A stretch of DNA of 64,000 nucleotides from Carboxylicivirga marina (GTDB taxonomy: Bacteria; Bacteroidota; Bacteroidia; Bacteroidales; Marinilabiliaceae): contig NZ_JAENRR010000001.1 of NCBI RefSeq assembly GCF_016612505.1, forward strand, positions 124,001-188,000, written 5' to 3'. Under the pieces are notes generated by a model. That model saw only the letters and a list, made by a program, of their open reading frames with translations, had not been told where the DNA came from and ran no database searches. Positions 54,493 through 64,000 of the stretch are shown here, one piece after another (the stretch's first letter is position 1; each line of letters starts with the position of its first letter). The translations under genes were made by a program, and so were the position numbers.

Positions 54493-55680
54493 TTAATTGT
54501 TGTGTATTAACTCATCCAGTCTGATATAGAAATCCGCTGTCTCGCCTGAAAAACGTCCAACAATCTTACGGTCTCTGTCCAAAATTATTTTTGTTGGATA
54601 AGAGTATACCTGATACAGTTTGGTTAGATCATCATCACCCTTTTTATCATTGATTACATTCAACCACTTCAAGTCCTGCTCTGCTACAACCTTACGCCAT
54701 TTCGACTCTTTATCTTTACAGGCAATGCCCACAAACTCTATATCCCCTTTATACTTGGCGTAGTACTTTTTCATTTTTGGAAAGCCCGTAATGCACCAAC
54801 CACACCAGCTGCCCCAAAAATCAAGCACCACATATTGATGCTGTAAAGCGTTTAAGTTGAGTGAATCTCCTGATATGGATTTTAATGTAAAGTCAGGTGC
54901 TGTTTTACCTTCAACCAGGTCAATAACGGCATTTTTAGCTTCCATCTTCTCATCATAAGCCCGTTTCTTATGCTCCAAGATGCTTTTAAAAGCCCCGTCT
55001 CGGACATCGGCACTTAAGTGGTTATAGTATTTCACCACGGTATCAACACGCTGGTTAAACAAGTAATATGCAGCCAAATCTTTACCAGGGTTCTGTTTGA
55101 TATAGTTCATTAAAGGCTCTGAAGGGGCTCTAAACAGACCTCTCCTTTTTTGTGTTAATTCATTTAATAATGAAAAACCACCTTTATGACGCATCACACT
55201 GTCCAGCTTTAAATCACACTGATGCAACTGTTTATATAAGTTCAAATAGCTATCACGCGAAACACTATAATCATGATTAAAAGCTTCTCCTCCTTCGGCT
55301 TTATAAGATAGTTGCCATTCTTCCAAACGACCACTCACCTCTATTTTTGACCCAGAGTTAACCAGAAATGTCATATAATATTGAGCAGGCCTCTTATTGA
55401 CTCCTTTAGCATTCTTATAGACTTTCTGCTTGGGAAAAACATAAAACAACACAGGTTCCTCGGATTGCACATCATACGAGAACCTGTCATCCTTTGAAAC
55501 AATCGTATCTAATATCACACTCTCCCGATCATAATAACTACTTACCGGTATTGCCTTGATATATAGGGTATCATTTCCTAAGCCTTCAATATTTGCCTCA
55601 ATAGTCTTGCTTCCTAAACTGCAAGACAAGAGTGATAAGGCGACTATAGCAGATACTAAAGCTGTCTTTATTGTATTCAT
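54493..55680 (-). CDS. TlpA-like thioredoxin lipoprotein (second in operon)
   Basis: 395 residues from the ATG at 55680 (MNTIKTAL), giving a lipobox LLSC (Cys20). Then a DUF4369-like domain (IEANIEGLGNDTLYIK), a helical middle part and a thioredoxin domain with WGSWCGWC, a CGWC active site rather than CGPC. It is separated from the protease gene by 37 bases. The longer frame start (55740) would overlap that gene. Confidence 0.9.
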   Translation of the reverse strand: MNTIKTALVSAIVALSLLSCSLGSKTIEANIEGLGNDTLYIKAIPVSSYYDRESVILDTIVSKDDRFSYDVQSEEPVLFYVFPKQKVYKNAKGVNKRPAQYYMTFLVNSGSKIEVSGRLEEWQLSYKAEGGEAFNHDYSVSRDSYLNLYKQLHQCDLKLDSVMRHKGGFSLLNELTQKRRGLFRAPSEPLMNYIKQNPGKDLAAYYLFNQRVDTVVKYYNHLSADVRDGAFKSILEHKKRAYDEKMEAKNAVIDLVEGKTAPDFTLKSISGDSLNLNALQHQYVVLDFWGSWCGWCITGFPKMKKYYAKYKGDIEFVGIACKDKESKWRKVVAEQDLKWLNVINDKKGDDDLTKLYQVYSYPTKIILDRDRKIVGRFSGETADFYIRLDELIHNN

Positions 55681-55717
55681 TTGTTTCAATTTAATTTCAA
55701 TCATCCTGTTTGATGAT

Positions 55718-56881
55718 TTATAAGATATCTTCAGGCACAAAGTTTAAACTTAATAGCTCTTCTCCTCGCCTGATTGAAAAAGATAAAGGTGAACCAACAG
55801 ACGAAATCAATGACAAAAATTCGGGAACCGAATAGTCGGCACTCGGAATATCATCAATGCTTACAATGACATCGCCAGCCTGCATGCCTGCCTTAAAAGC
55901 TGCTCCATTCTCTTGTACATTCGACACAACGAATTCCATTTTGACGTTGGTCATAAAAGAAAAACCGGACGGGTCTATTACAATGGGCTCTTCAAGTGCA
56001 TAATTGCTTATTGGCTCAAGGGTAACTGTTTTTGCTGGTCCGTTAAATGTAATGTTAAACTTTTCAAGCAGCTTATTACCAATCATACCCAAGTAATATG
56101 AACTGGCCTGAGGCAATTCTTTGGAGAATGACATAACGCGAACAGGCACATGATGAATGGCCAAACCTCCTAGCCGGATACTCTGTAAGCGGCCAGTTGT
56201 GGTTATAAAATCACCACCCGGACTTTTAACCCTACTGCTTATGCTCTTTTCAAAACACCTTGACAGCTGATACTTTTGTTCGGCATGTGGTAAAAATAGC
56301 ATGGCTGCATCGGCACCGGTATCCATAAACATTTTACCACTTACTTGCTTTCCTTCACCTGCGTGAATGCTTACTTCTACACCTGGCACTCCGCCATAAA
56401 AGTCCAATGGTAAATTCAAGGCAGACGAATCAAATGGGATGCTGCCATCTCCAATAGTTATAACTTCTTTGACATTATCAATTGTCAATACCTTATTACG
56501 AAAAAAATTGGTTCCAATTACACCGGAATAAGCCATATGACCGGCACCAAAAGAATCTAATATAACAAAGTGTTCTTTCTCCAGCGCCTCGCCTCCCAGT
56601 TCCATCTTATCAACGCTTGTATAATAGCCGGTTTGCATACCTCCAAAAGATTTTATTGGTACTGACTTACCGAAAGTGAGACCAAGCCCATTGGCTAAAT
56701 CTTTTGAGACCATGTTATAGCTTGCACCCGTATCAAATAAGAAGGTATGGTTTTTACCATCTTCCATTTTGACATATACAAACATATGAGCACCTTCTCT
56801 CCAAAAAGGTATCTCCATTTGTGCCTGCACACTAAGCAGTATACTTCCAAGTAAGAAGACAGATAAAAACAACTTTCTCAT
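55718..56881 (-). CDS. two-lobed aspartyl protease with PDZ domain
   Basis: 387 residues from the ATG at 56881 (MRKLFLSV) with a signal peptide ending SVQAQ. Two copies of the aspartic-protease motif are seen: FDTGASYNMV (near residue 45) and MDTGADAAML (near residue 186), so the two Asp of a pepsin/retropepsin active site are in one chain. A PDZ domain at about 300-380 (NGAAFKAGMQAGDVIVSIDD, cut as AGMQAGDVIVSID) follows. It is located in the periplasm, within the SusCD operon, where it may cleave imported peptides. Confidence 0.92.
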   Translation of the reverse strand: MRKLFLSVFLLGSILLSVQAQMEIPFWREGAHMFVYVKMEDGKNHTFLFDTGASYNMVSKDLANGLGLTFGKSVPIKSFGGMQTGYYTSVDKMELGGEALEKEHFVILDSFGAGHMAYSGVIGTNFFRNKVLTIDNVKEVITIGDGSIPFDSSALNLPLDFYGGVPGVEVSIHAGEGKQVSGKMFMDTGADAAMLFLPHAEQKYQLSRCFEKSISSRVKSPGGDFITTTGRLQSIRLGGLAIHHVPVRVMSFSKELPQASSYYLGMIGNKLLEKFNITFNGPAKTVTLEPISNYALEEPIVIDPSGFSFMTNVKMEFVVSNVQENGAAFKAGMQAGDVIVSIDDIPSADYSVPEFLSLISSVGSPLSFSIRRGEELLSLNFVPEDIL

Positions 56882-56920
56882 TTGATTCATATCATTTGCC
56901 ATGAGACTACATATCAAAAC

Positions 56921-58288
56921 TTAGTTTTTGCTCAAATACTCTTGTATCAATGCTTTTAATTCCGGATCAGACGGCCTTGGCGCATTGGCTTCCAGCACAT
57001 GACCATTTTTATCAAAAAGCATAAATCTTGGAATACCCTTAATCTGAAAATCTTTACTCAGCTTATTGTTGCCATTTATATTGAGTTGTACACCACTCAT
57101 GTTCTTCTCCTTGAGCATGGCTTTCCATTTAGCCTGGCTTTTATCAACCGAGATACTCACCACCTCAAAATCTTTACCCTTAAACTGCTCTTGAATCTTT
57201 TTAAGGTAAGGCAACTCAGCTTTGCATGGCCCACACCAGCTGGCCCATACATCTACTAACACCATTTTGCCTTTAAAATCAGATAGCGATACATTATTAC
57301 CCTCCTGATCAGGATAAGTAAAGCTATACGGCTTTTTTGTTGTATTAGCCGTTTTCTTTTCCAGCTCTGCTAAAATCTTTTTCAATCGCTCACGCTGATT
57401 ATCGGTATGCAGGTATGAGCCATACTGCTCGTTTAACTCAGTTAGTTTGGCCTGTGTTTTAAGGGCTTTTGCCTTGGCTAGTATTAACTCACCCCGTATT
57501 GTACTATCTGTGACCAATTCCAGATAGTTTTCCATCGTTACCCCCTTAGTAGATGCTCCTTCTTTGGCATTGAACTTTAAGTTATAGATGGCGTACATAC
57601 TAATGTAATACTTGTACTCCGGGTTCATGAGTAAAAGTTCGCTATCAAATACACCTTTACTATTGCTAAATACCTTATAATATTCGGAATGGTCCTGCGC
57701 TCTTGGATGAAAGTCATGGGGTGCGAAAATATGGCTCAAAGCAAAAAGTTGAAGATCCCAGTTAACTGTTCGTTTCATCAAATCGTCAAAAGTAGCATTA
57801 CCTGTCTTAACTTTTTTGGCAAACGTCTCTGCCAACGGACTGATACGTTCCAGCATGGGAAAGAAATCACGATAAGTTGACTCAACAGGCTTGGGTTTAC
57901 GAGCCGTTCTGTCATATAAATCTTTGGATAGTACAAACCACTTATGGAGCGTGATATTTTCTTTATTGTTCTTGCCAAACAAGTGATAGCCTTCTTTGTC
58001 AATCACAAAATTAACACGACTATCTTTTTTGACATAGATGCGTGTATAATCATTTCTATATCCTACATAATAGAAACCCTCGCTCTGCGGTACGAAAAGA
58101 AAACCAAAATTACCTTTTGTGTCAATTGGTGTTTTTGAGATACTTTTCAGCTCTCCATTCTCCATTTGAAATAAGAAAATTGAACTGTAAGTATTCTTCT
58201 CGAATTTACCTTGTATGGTGCAAAACCTATTCTTTGCACCTGCTGTTATGGAGCAAAGTAATAATAATGCGATATAAATATTTTTCAT
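56921..58288 (-). CDS. TlpA-like thioredoxin (first in operon)
   Basis: 455 residues from the ATG at 58288 (MKNIYIALLLLCSITAGA), a plain signal peptide with no clear lipobox. A DUF4369-like part, a helical middle, and a C-terminal TlpA domain with WASWCGPC (near residue 355). First of three thioredoxins in the operon, 29 bases after the PKD-like lipoprotein gene. Disulphide reduction during uptake or processing is inferred. Confidence 0.9.
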   Translation of the reverse strand: MKNIYIALLLLCSITAGAKNRFCTIQGKFEKNTYSSIFLFQMENGELKSISKTPIDTKGNFGFLFVPQSEGFYYVGYRNDYTRIYVKKDSRVNFVIDKEGYHLFGKNNKENITLHKWFVLSKDLYDRTARKPKPVESTYRDFFPMLERISPLAETFAKKVKTGNATFDDLMKRTVNWDLQLFALSHIFAPHDFHPRAQDHSEYYKVFSNSKGVFDSELLLMNPEYKYYISMYAIYNLKFNAKEGASTKGVTMENYLELVTDSTIRGELILAKAKALKTQAKLTELNEQYGSYLHTDNQRERLKKILAELEKKTANTTKKPYSFTYPDQEGNNVSLSDFKGKMVLVDVWASWCGPCKAELPYLKKIQEQFKGKDFEVVSISVDKSQAKWKAMLKEKNMSGVQLNINGNNKLSKDFQIKGIPRFMLFDKNGHVLEANAPRPSDPELKALIQEYLSKN

Positions 58289-58317
58289 CTGTATAATCTT
58301 TTTTAGAAAACCTGGTA

Positions 58318-59859
58318 TTAGTTGGCAACATCCCATTCGGTGATATATGGTGACATGTAAAACATATCATGAACTTTACCCACACCTTGCATTATTTCGG
58401 GTTCACCTGTAGGTATACCAGCCAAAGTATCGTATAGATATATCTTATAGTTGACACCATCAAATGTTGCTACCACTAATTTATCAAACTGATTCTCTTC
58501 ATCATCGTAGATATCATATTGATAATGCTCGATGAAAGTTATCTCTTCTCCTCCAGGCATAACTAACAACTCCTCTTCAGTATGATATTTGATATTAAAC
58601 GAATACAAGGAAGAACCAATTGAAAAGTATAAGAACTGATAATCGCGGTTGACTCCATAACAATCGGCATTTGTTAACTGCAAATCAGGGGCTATACCAT
58701 CTAATTGAAATAATGGATTTTTCAAACCTCCAAAAAAACCTAAGGCATTTAATTCCAGATGCCCCAACAACTGTTCACCTGTGGACTTACTTTTTAGTAT
58801 TGCAATACCGGTTCCAGAACTATCAAAGCCCCTGGATTGTCGCCCTAAATATTGCAAATCGGCATCCAAATTACGGCATAATGGGTAGTTAATGGATGAT
58901 AATCGTCCCTCTTCTTGAAATCCAACTAAATAGGAACTGGTTGGCCGTATCGTGCAAAAAGAACTGGTTGAAGTATTGTACACTAAAGGTGAGGCCATTT
59001 CATTAATTTGAATAAATTGGTTAGATAACCCAATATCTGTATTACTTAATTTGGCAGCACCAAATAAACCACTATTAGAGAACTGATTATCGATACTATA
59101 AGCCTGACCATCATTACCTAAGAACATACCTCTATAATTCGCTATAAAAAAATTAGGTGCCTGTCTTTCCGGCACTTTTTCAAAAAAGGAATTAGAAAAA
59201 TCTCTTAAGATTTTAAGATCATCATAGCGTAAAATAAACATCTCTTCCTCACTCAAAGGAACCAATACCTTATTGCGTTTAGAAGAAGCATTCGTTTCCG
59301 GATCAATCCAATTATAATAAGGTGCATAGGAAATTTGAACGGGTTTACCTCTTAATGGACGCCCCCATACACCTGATATCATATTAGCACTCACTTTACC
59401 CTTATTGTTTAAGTCCAGTTCTGTATTACCTTTTTCTTCTTTCAGAATATACCAGCCTCTTGAACTTGCCGTCACTACACTAAGATCTGTGGTTTGATAT
59501 TTACTTATCCCTGTTGACGACTGTGTGGCTTGAAAAACCAATTCATACTCACCAGGAGGCATTGTTATTTGGAATTCAATATCTTTCTCATAGCTGATGG
59601 TATCAAACCTCGTTACTTTGCCAGCGATCACTTTCTCATAATACATCCACATATACTGATACATTTCTTCCCCTTCACTCATTATCTCCGGGTTAATTTT
59701 TATGGTATCCTGAATACTTACAAGTGAATATTTTGCCTCAAAATCGCCAATCGAAAACTCATTAAGTTCAATTGTTTGAAATGTCGAATCATCTTTAGCA
59801 CATGAAATAATAACTAAACTAATGATCAACACAATTATGGTATGGTATTTTACTTTCAT
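58318..59859 (-). CDS. PKD-like family lipoprotein
   Basis: 513 residues from the ATG at 59859 (MKVKYHTIIV). A lipobox IISC gives a surface or periplasmic lipoprotein (Cys20). A PKD/Ig-like beta domain (about 30-130, GEYELVFQATQSSTG) is followed by a larger beta-rich part with SSRGWYILKEEKGN that looks like a beta-propeller. This family appears regularly after DUF4843 genes in SusCD loci. It probably binds substrate at the cell surface. Ligand unknown. Confidence 0.85.
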   Translation of the reverse strand: MKVKYHTIIVLIISLVIISCAKDDSTFQTIELNEFSIGDFEAKYSLVSIQDTIKINPEIMSEGEEMYQYMWMYYEKVIAGKVTRFDTISYEKDIEFQITMPPGEYELVFQATQSSTGISKYQTTDLSVVTASSRGWYILKEEKGNTELDLNNKGKVSANMISGVWGRPLRGKPVQISYAPYYNWIDPETNASSKRNKVLVPLSEEEMFILRYDDLKILRDFSNSFFEKVPERQAPNFFIANYRGMFLGNDGQAYSIDNQFSNSGLFGAAKLSNTDIGLSNQFIQINEMASPLVYNTSTSSFCTIRPTSSYLVGFQEEGRLSSINYPLCRNLDADLQYLGRQSRGFDSSGTGIAILKSKSTGEQLLGHLELNALGFFGGLKNPLFQLDGIAPDLQLTNADCYGVNRDYQFLYFSIGSSLYSFNIKYHTEEELLVMPGGEEITFIEHYQYDIYDDEENQFDKLVVATFDGVNYKIYLYDTLAGIPTGEPEIMQGVGKVHDMFYMSPYITEWDVAN

Positions 59860-59963
59860 AAACGTATTCTTTTTGGTTCTTTTTAACACCAGGTGCATTG
59901 CTGTTAGGATTATGCCACCCATGCTACATTATCGTAATATGAGTAACTAACTTAACTTGCTAC

Positions 59964-60773
59964 TTATACTCCATTTGGAAAGGTTACTAATGCCCCTTCA
60001 ATATCGCCATCTTTGGGCTCCTCTCGAAGCGGATTATCAGGGTTCGCTATATTATATTCATAAAGAGCAGTTTTCACCTTTGAGTTATAATAGTTAAGCA
60101 AACTGATATCTGCTTTAGTCATTTTGAAAAAATCATCATCAATCCTTAGACCTAGTATGTCGATAATAAACCGATGCTTAACAGGTCCGTATTCTCCAAA
60201 TAAATATTTATCAGCAATGTCATCCCAACCATTAGGTTTAACAACAACATCTGAAATGATGATTGTTTTTTCCAAAACATCCTTTACCCCTTCTTCAAAA
60301 TAATCATTAGGGGAAATCCTTAGTCTTAAACGGTAGGAATCTTTTACCAAGGATACATCTCGCAGCACAACAATTGGAAGGTTAGCACGGGCAGTGTTGG
60401 CTGATACTTTAAATGTAGTATGCTCAGAAAGTGGTATAAAATGAATACCGGATTCCGCCTGATCATTTCTTATATCGAAAAGGGAATCTATTTTATTACC
60501 AAGTTCATCATATGTATAAGTCCACTCTTCTTCGAAAACCTGAACCAAACTAACTGCTCTGTCATAGTCATATACATCTCCCATGGTTTGCACAGTCACC
60601 CATACGGTATCTGATGTGACCGTTTTAGGCTCGTAAACGAATGAATATCTAAAATCTTTTGCATCAACAAACTGAAGTCGATCAACACCTATATAGGTCA
60701 TTAGCGCCTGGGGCTCACATGCACAGAAAATAACACCAATTACTAAGAATCTAATATATTTATTTAAGTTCAT
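59964..60773 (-). CDS. DUF4843 lipoprotein
   Basis: 269 residues starting with a lipoprotein signal (lipobox FCAC). The DUF4843 body has beta-strands up to about residue 180 and the closing FGEYGPVKHRFII. Family members are SusC/SusD accessory lipoproteins of unknown detailed role. The gap to susD is 133 bases, to the PKD-like gene 104 bases. Confidence 0.88.
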   Translation of the reverse strand: MNLNKYIRFLVIGVIFCACEPQALMTYIGVDRLQFVDAKDFRYSFVYEPKTVTSDTVWVTVQTMGDVYDYDRAVSLVQVFEEEWTYTYDELGNKIDSLFDIRNDQAESGIHFIPLSEHTTFKVSANTARANLPIVVLRDVSLVKDSYRLRLRISPNDYFEEGVKDVLEKTIIISDVVVKPNGWDDIADKYLFGEYGPVKHRFIIDILGLRIDDDFFKMTKADISLLNYYNSKVKTALYEYNIANPDNPLREEPKDGDIEGALVTFPNGV

Positions 60774-60906
60774 AAGTTTTATATTTTACTAGTTATACTT
60801 CGTCAAGCTTTCATTATTTGCATTTGACATTTTTCGCTTTTTCACGATCCAAATACCTTGTTATTGCTTTGAAAATAAGATATTCGGCTCACAGCTCTAG
60901 ATTATA

Positions 60907-62346
60907 CTAGTTTTCAATCATCCCTATTTCTCTAGCCGGCAATGGAACAACATAAGTTTCCTCCGTTGCTGGTGATCGATATAAGAATATACGATCTGCC
61001 ATTAATCGCTTGTAGGCATAAAACATTTGCCCTTCACCATAAAACTCCTTTCGATATTCTTTGATTAGAATATCTTGTCGATCCTGCTCATTAATAAAAT
61101 CATTAGCAATCAGGTTTCGAGAACCCGCATACTCCTTATACAAAGTACTACTCTCTGTTAATTCACTGCATTCTATCGCAATCAGGTACATTTCAGAAAG
61201 GCGCAGGAGAGGTATAATTTGCTTTTGAGTAGATGGTTGGTCTTCAGCAACATCTTCTTCCAGAAAGTATTTCATTATGGTGAAAGATTCATTACCGCGC
61301 GTATCCACTACCGTCTTCCAAAGGTATTCATAGCGAATATCAGTCAGGTTACGGTCAAACACATAGGAAATGATATAATCATGTTGCTTCAGTACACCGG
61401 TCAAAAACAAGCTCTCAACATTTGACTGTAGATCGTATGCACTTAAAGACCACAAATGTTCTTTACTTAATGTTCTATCATAGCGATCTAAATCATCTTT
61501 TGTGCCTAAATTATACTTATAGCTTCCATCAGGATTTTGTGCCTGAATAACATGCATTGCATACTCGTAGGCTTTTTGCTTGTTTTGCGTCCATAAGTAA
61601 AAGCGTGCCATAACCCCCTTTACAGCAAAATAATTCATCTTATACTTTCTATAGCCCTGATGCAGATTATTAATACCCTGTGATAAGGGATCATTTAAAT
61701 CTTCAACAGAAAAATCGTGTATCGGATCCACTTGCGACAGCAATTGCTCTGCATTTTTAAAATCTTCTTCTATGTATTGAATATACTCCTGATAACTATG
61801 ATAAGCATGCACATCTTTTGATATCGTCTTCACATATGGTAAGACCTTACCTTCTTTTATCAATGTTGGTACCGGTCCGAATAGTCGAAGTAATTCAAAA
61901 TGACAAAAGGCTCTCAATGCCAAAGCTTCTCCCTTAACCATTTCATACATGCCCAGTGTAAAAACATCTTTATTCTCATCAATGTGCTCTAATATTGAAT
62001 TAATATTAGCTATATTATTATACATCAGAGAAAACACCAGATCGGTAGAAGCCAATATCTGAGAACTATTATAATCGTATGTTAAGAAGGCATTCTCAGT
62101 GGTTGTTCCACCTAGGTCCCAATGTTGAGCCAGGTATTCTATCTCTTTCATTGTTAGTGTTTGCCCATATAGTTTTCTTGAGGTGAGATTAATGTATACA
62201 CCTGTCATAGCATCTGTAAACCCGTTCTCCGATGCAAACATCTCCGAAACCGATGTTTGACTTCGTGGTTTAACATCCAACCAGTCGGAACAGGATGCGG
62301 CAACGACACTGAACAATGCGATGCTGTATATTATAAGCTTATTCAT
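60907..62346 (-). CDS. RagB/SusD-family nutrient-binding lipoprotein
   Basis: 479 residues: lipobox AASC at Cys19, the SusD-like N-terminal domain (DWLDVKPRSQTSVSEMF), TPR-like helices, and the C-terminal SusD/RagB domain (LLRLSEMYLIAIEC). The lid of the SusC/D pair that captures substrate at the surface. 18 bases after susC. The absence of glycoside hydrolases in the operon suggests a non-glycan ligand. Confidence 0.95.
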   Translation of the reverse strand: MNKLIIYSIALFSVVAASCSDWLDVKPRSQTSVSEMFASENGFTDAMTGVYINLTSRKLYGQTLTMKEIEYLAQHWDLGGTTTENAFLTYDYNSSQILASTDLVFSLMYNNIANINSILEHIDENKDVFTLGMYEMVKGEALALRAFCHFELLRLFGPVPTLIKEGKVLPYVKTISKDVHAYHSYQEYIQYIEEDFKNAEQLLSQVDPIHDFSVEDLNDPLSQGINNLHQGYRKYKMNYFAVKGVMARFYLWTQNKQKAYEYAMHVIQAQNPDGSYKYNLGTKDDLDRYDRTLSKEHLWSLSAYDLQSNVESLFLTGVLKQHDYIISYVFDRNLTDIRYEYLWKTVVDTRGNESFTIMKYFLEEDVAEDQPSTQKQIIPLLRLSEMYLIAIECSELTESSTLYKEYAGSRNLIANDFINEQDRQDILIKEYRKEFYGEGQMFYAYKRLMADRIFLYRSPATEETYVVPLPAREIGMIEN

Positions 62347-62364
62347 TACTTTAAAAATTAATGG

Positions 62365-64000
62365 TTAAAAATAGGCTGACATTGCTAATGACATACGACG
62401 AGAAAATGGATAACCTAAACCTCTTTCCCTTTTAATCGTTGACCAGTAAAAAATATCCTGCATATTGCACTGAAACCTTAATGAACTCATTCCTAAATTC
62501 CGTTTTATCCAGTCTTTACTAGCCTCATATGCAAGGCTAATATTCTGACATCTTAAAACAGCATCGTCCTGCACAAATCTAGAAGAGGCGTATGTTCGGT
62601 CATAAATCACCAAATCCCTAAATGAGACCCGGTCACCAGGTTTCGTCCAGCGTTGATCAAATACACGTTGGTCCACATTATACTGTAAATCGGCATTTTC
62701 AACCCTTTGGATTAAGGTCTGATTATATCTTTGTCCTCCCCAATGATAAGAGAATGCTAAATTCAGGGTTAACCCCTTATATCGAAACATGGTGCTTGCA
62801 TTTCCCCTATATTTTGGCTCTTCCTGACCGGCATACACCCGATCTCTTGAGTTCCATTCATAGCTTACTTCACCTTCGCGCGTCACAAATACTTCTTTTC
62901 CGGTACTTGGATCAATACCCAATGATGGTACCACATAAATCGCACTTTGAGGGTCACCCTCAAACACTAAACGATTCGGCGTTTCCCCTTTTGCCTGCAT
63001 CTGAATAGCGGTTTGCTCCTTTAAAGCGTCGGATATTTTAACAATTCTATTTCTATTATGAACCACTCGACCAGTAACACTCCAGATTATCTTTTTGGAT
63101 GTATTTCTAATTAAAAAAATAGTTGACATCAATTCAAATCCTTTGTTTTGCACCTCACCAAAGTTTTCTGTATAAGCCTTAAAACCATTAGAATATGGCA
63201 AATCCCTTACTGAAAGCAGGCTTTCTGTAAACTTATAATATACATCTGCATTGAATTGGAAGCGATTTTTAAACCAGCGCGACTCAAATCCTAAATTATA
63301 TTGATCGGTTGTTTGCCATTCCAAATCTTCATTGGCAATCCCCATCAATGTACTCCCCATCCATCCAAGGTACCTTGAGTTTCCAAAATATTCATAAGTA
63401 GATATAGCCTGGTATGGATCGAATCGTTGCGAACCGACCACACCATAAGAACCTTTCAAACGCATCAAACTCGCACCTCTATCCCTATTAAAAAAATCCT
63501 CATTGTGAATATTCCAGCCCAAACCAACAGAACCAAAAGGTGCCATTCGCTTATTGGCTCCAAACTGAGAAGAACCATCCACACGAACAGACATATCTGC
63601 TATGAAACGCTCATCGAAAGTATAATTTAAATTACTGGTCAGACCAAAGCGTCGCGTTGTTGATTCTATACCTGAAGGTTTTCGATTGAGTGCATATTGT
63701 GCGGCATCTCCGAGGAAATCGAGATTATCCTGCATAAACCCTTCTACATTCACATTATACCTAAACATATTTGATTGTGACATATCGTAGTTCACCCCCA
63801 AATAAACCCTGTGTTTCTCAAAAAATAATTTGGTATAACTTAGGGTAGCACTCCCATCTATACTGCTACTTTCTCCTGTTTGATAATCATAAGTCCCTCG
63901 TCTGAATAAATTATCCCCTGTAAAAAACTCAAAATCGGTATGAGAAAAGGGCTTGTACTTATCTGAATTAGATATTTGCTTTGAAATACCAAAGCGCGTG
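62365..64000 (-). CDS. SusC/RagA-family TonB-linked outer membrane protein, 5' part outside window
   Basis: The frame is open from the stop at 62365 to the right edge (545 codons), so the start, signal peptide, regulatory domain and plug lie outside. The visible part is the C-terminal half of the barrel, with family marks such as NLNYTFDERFIADMSVRVDGSSQFG (cut as FIADMSVRVDGSSQFG), PFGSVGLGWNIHNEDFF, YNLGFESRWFKNR, and the terminal LAMSAYF. The first internal ATG or TTG in this range is not a start. It forms the channel of the SusCD pair. Confidence 0.95.
   Translation of the reverse strand, partial: TRFGISKQISNSDKYKPFSHTDFEFFTGDNLFRRGTYDYQTGESSSIDGSATLSYTKLFFEKHRVYLGVNYDMSQSNMFRYNVNVEGFMQDNLDFLGDAAQYALNRKPSGIESTTRRFGLTSNLNYTFDERFIADMSVRVDGSSQFGANKRMAPFGSVGLGWNIHNEDFFNRDRGASLMRLKGSYGVVGSQRFDPYQAISTYEYFGNSRYLGWMGSTLMGIANEDLEWQTTDQYNLGFESRWFKNRFQFNADVYYKFTESLLSVRDLPYSNGFKAYTENFGEVQNKGFELMSTIFLIRNTSKKIIWSVTGRVVHNRNRIVKISDALKEQTAIQMQAKGETPNRLVFEGDPQSAIYVVPSLGIDPSTGKEVFVTREGEVSYEWNSRDRVYAGQEEPKYRGNASTMFRYKGLTLNLAFSYHWGGQRYNQTLIQRVENADLQYNVDQRVFDQRWTKPGDRVSFRDLVIYDRTYASSRFVQDDAVLRCQNISLAYEASKDWIKRNLGMSSLRFQCNMQDIFYWSTIKRERGLGYPFSRRMSLAMSAYF

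Noticed and set aside
62365-63801. SusC gene taken as starting at 63801
   Set aside because: The TTG there is internal; the frame stays open and SusC-like to the right edge, so the gene is partial.

Overview
The window is chromosomal DNA from a free-living member of the Bacteroidota, most likely a marine or sediment Bacteroidia/Marinilabiliales-type organism (genus is inference). The indications are SusC/SusD and other CarboxypepD_reg TonB receptors, TlpA/DUF4369 lipoproteins, PKD-like and DUF4843 lipoproteins, an ECF sigma factor next to a membrane-anchored OmpA/PorT-like barrel, a TonB-ExbB-ExbD-ExbD operon beside TamB, and several promoters with the Bacteroidota -7 box TAnnTTTG. No rRNA, tRNA, CRISPR array or intact insertion sequence was seen.

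Layout. 1-519 is the 5' part of an AAA/OLD-like ATPase gene running off the left edge. 520-1298 is a long palindrome-rich gap before an orphan helical protein. 2437-6281 is a fatty-acid/amino-acid oxidation operon (etfB-etfA-acyl-CoA dehydrogenase, minus strand) whose two intercistronic gaps are filled by 7-bp-period repeat arrays. 6645-18316 is mixed housekeeping: MsrB, a lone LutA-like Fe-S protein, a DUF2520 protein, an MscS channel, a TonB receptor, a ClC channel, Dus, a GroES-like protein and a NUMOD4/HNH-like protein with a C-terminal HTH. A second ClC follows, then glyA with a long structured leader, then a 13-copy 21-bp tandem array in front of a TauE/SafE permease. 23513-30500 is the envelope energisation operon (tamB, exbB, exbD, exbD, tonB), divergent from tsaD.

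31752-35509 is the most unusual part: a tight cluster of a PqqD-type RiPP recognition protein, a 71-residue peptide whose leader carries YxxPxL, an HprK-like kinase, an S26B-like (Ser/His) signal-peptidase-like protein and an ABC exporter. It resembles a lasso-peptide locus with both lasso-forming enzymes removed, and I propose it as a RiPP-type system in which phosphorylation may be the main modification. 35511-37396 is an ECF sigma/anti-sigma-like pair. 37553-45953 holds smpB, a Yip1-like protein, then DUF5063, a DEDD exonuclease, an RlmI-like methyltransferase, a DEAD helicase, tex and a Crp/Fnr regulator with a tiny Cys-rich partner. 46003-48316 has an SDR, SRAP/HMCES, TM2 and DUF2752. 48457-52905 is an operon of three periplasmic parvulin/SurA-like chaperones.

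52994-64000 is one minus-strand operon, read from the right edge: SusC (5' end outside the window), SusD, DUF4843, PKD-like lipoprotein, TlpA thioredoxin, a two-lobed aspartyl protease with PDZ, and two more TlpA proteins, closed by a strong terminator. It has no carbohydrate enzymes, so I infer that it takes up something other than a glycan, possibly peptides.
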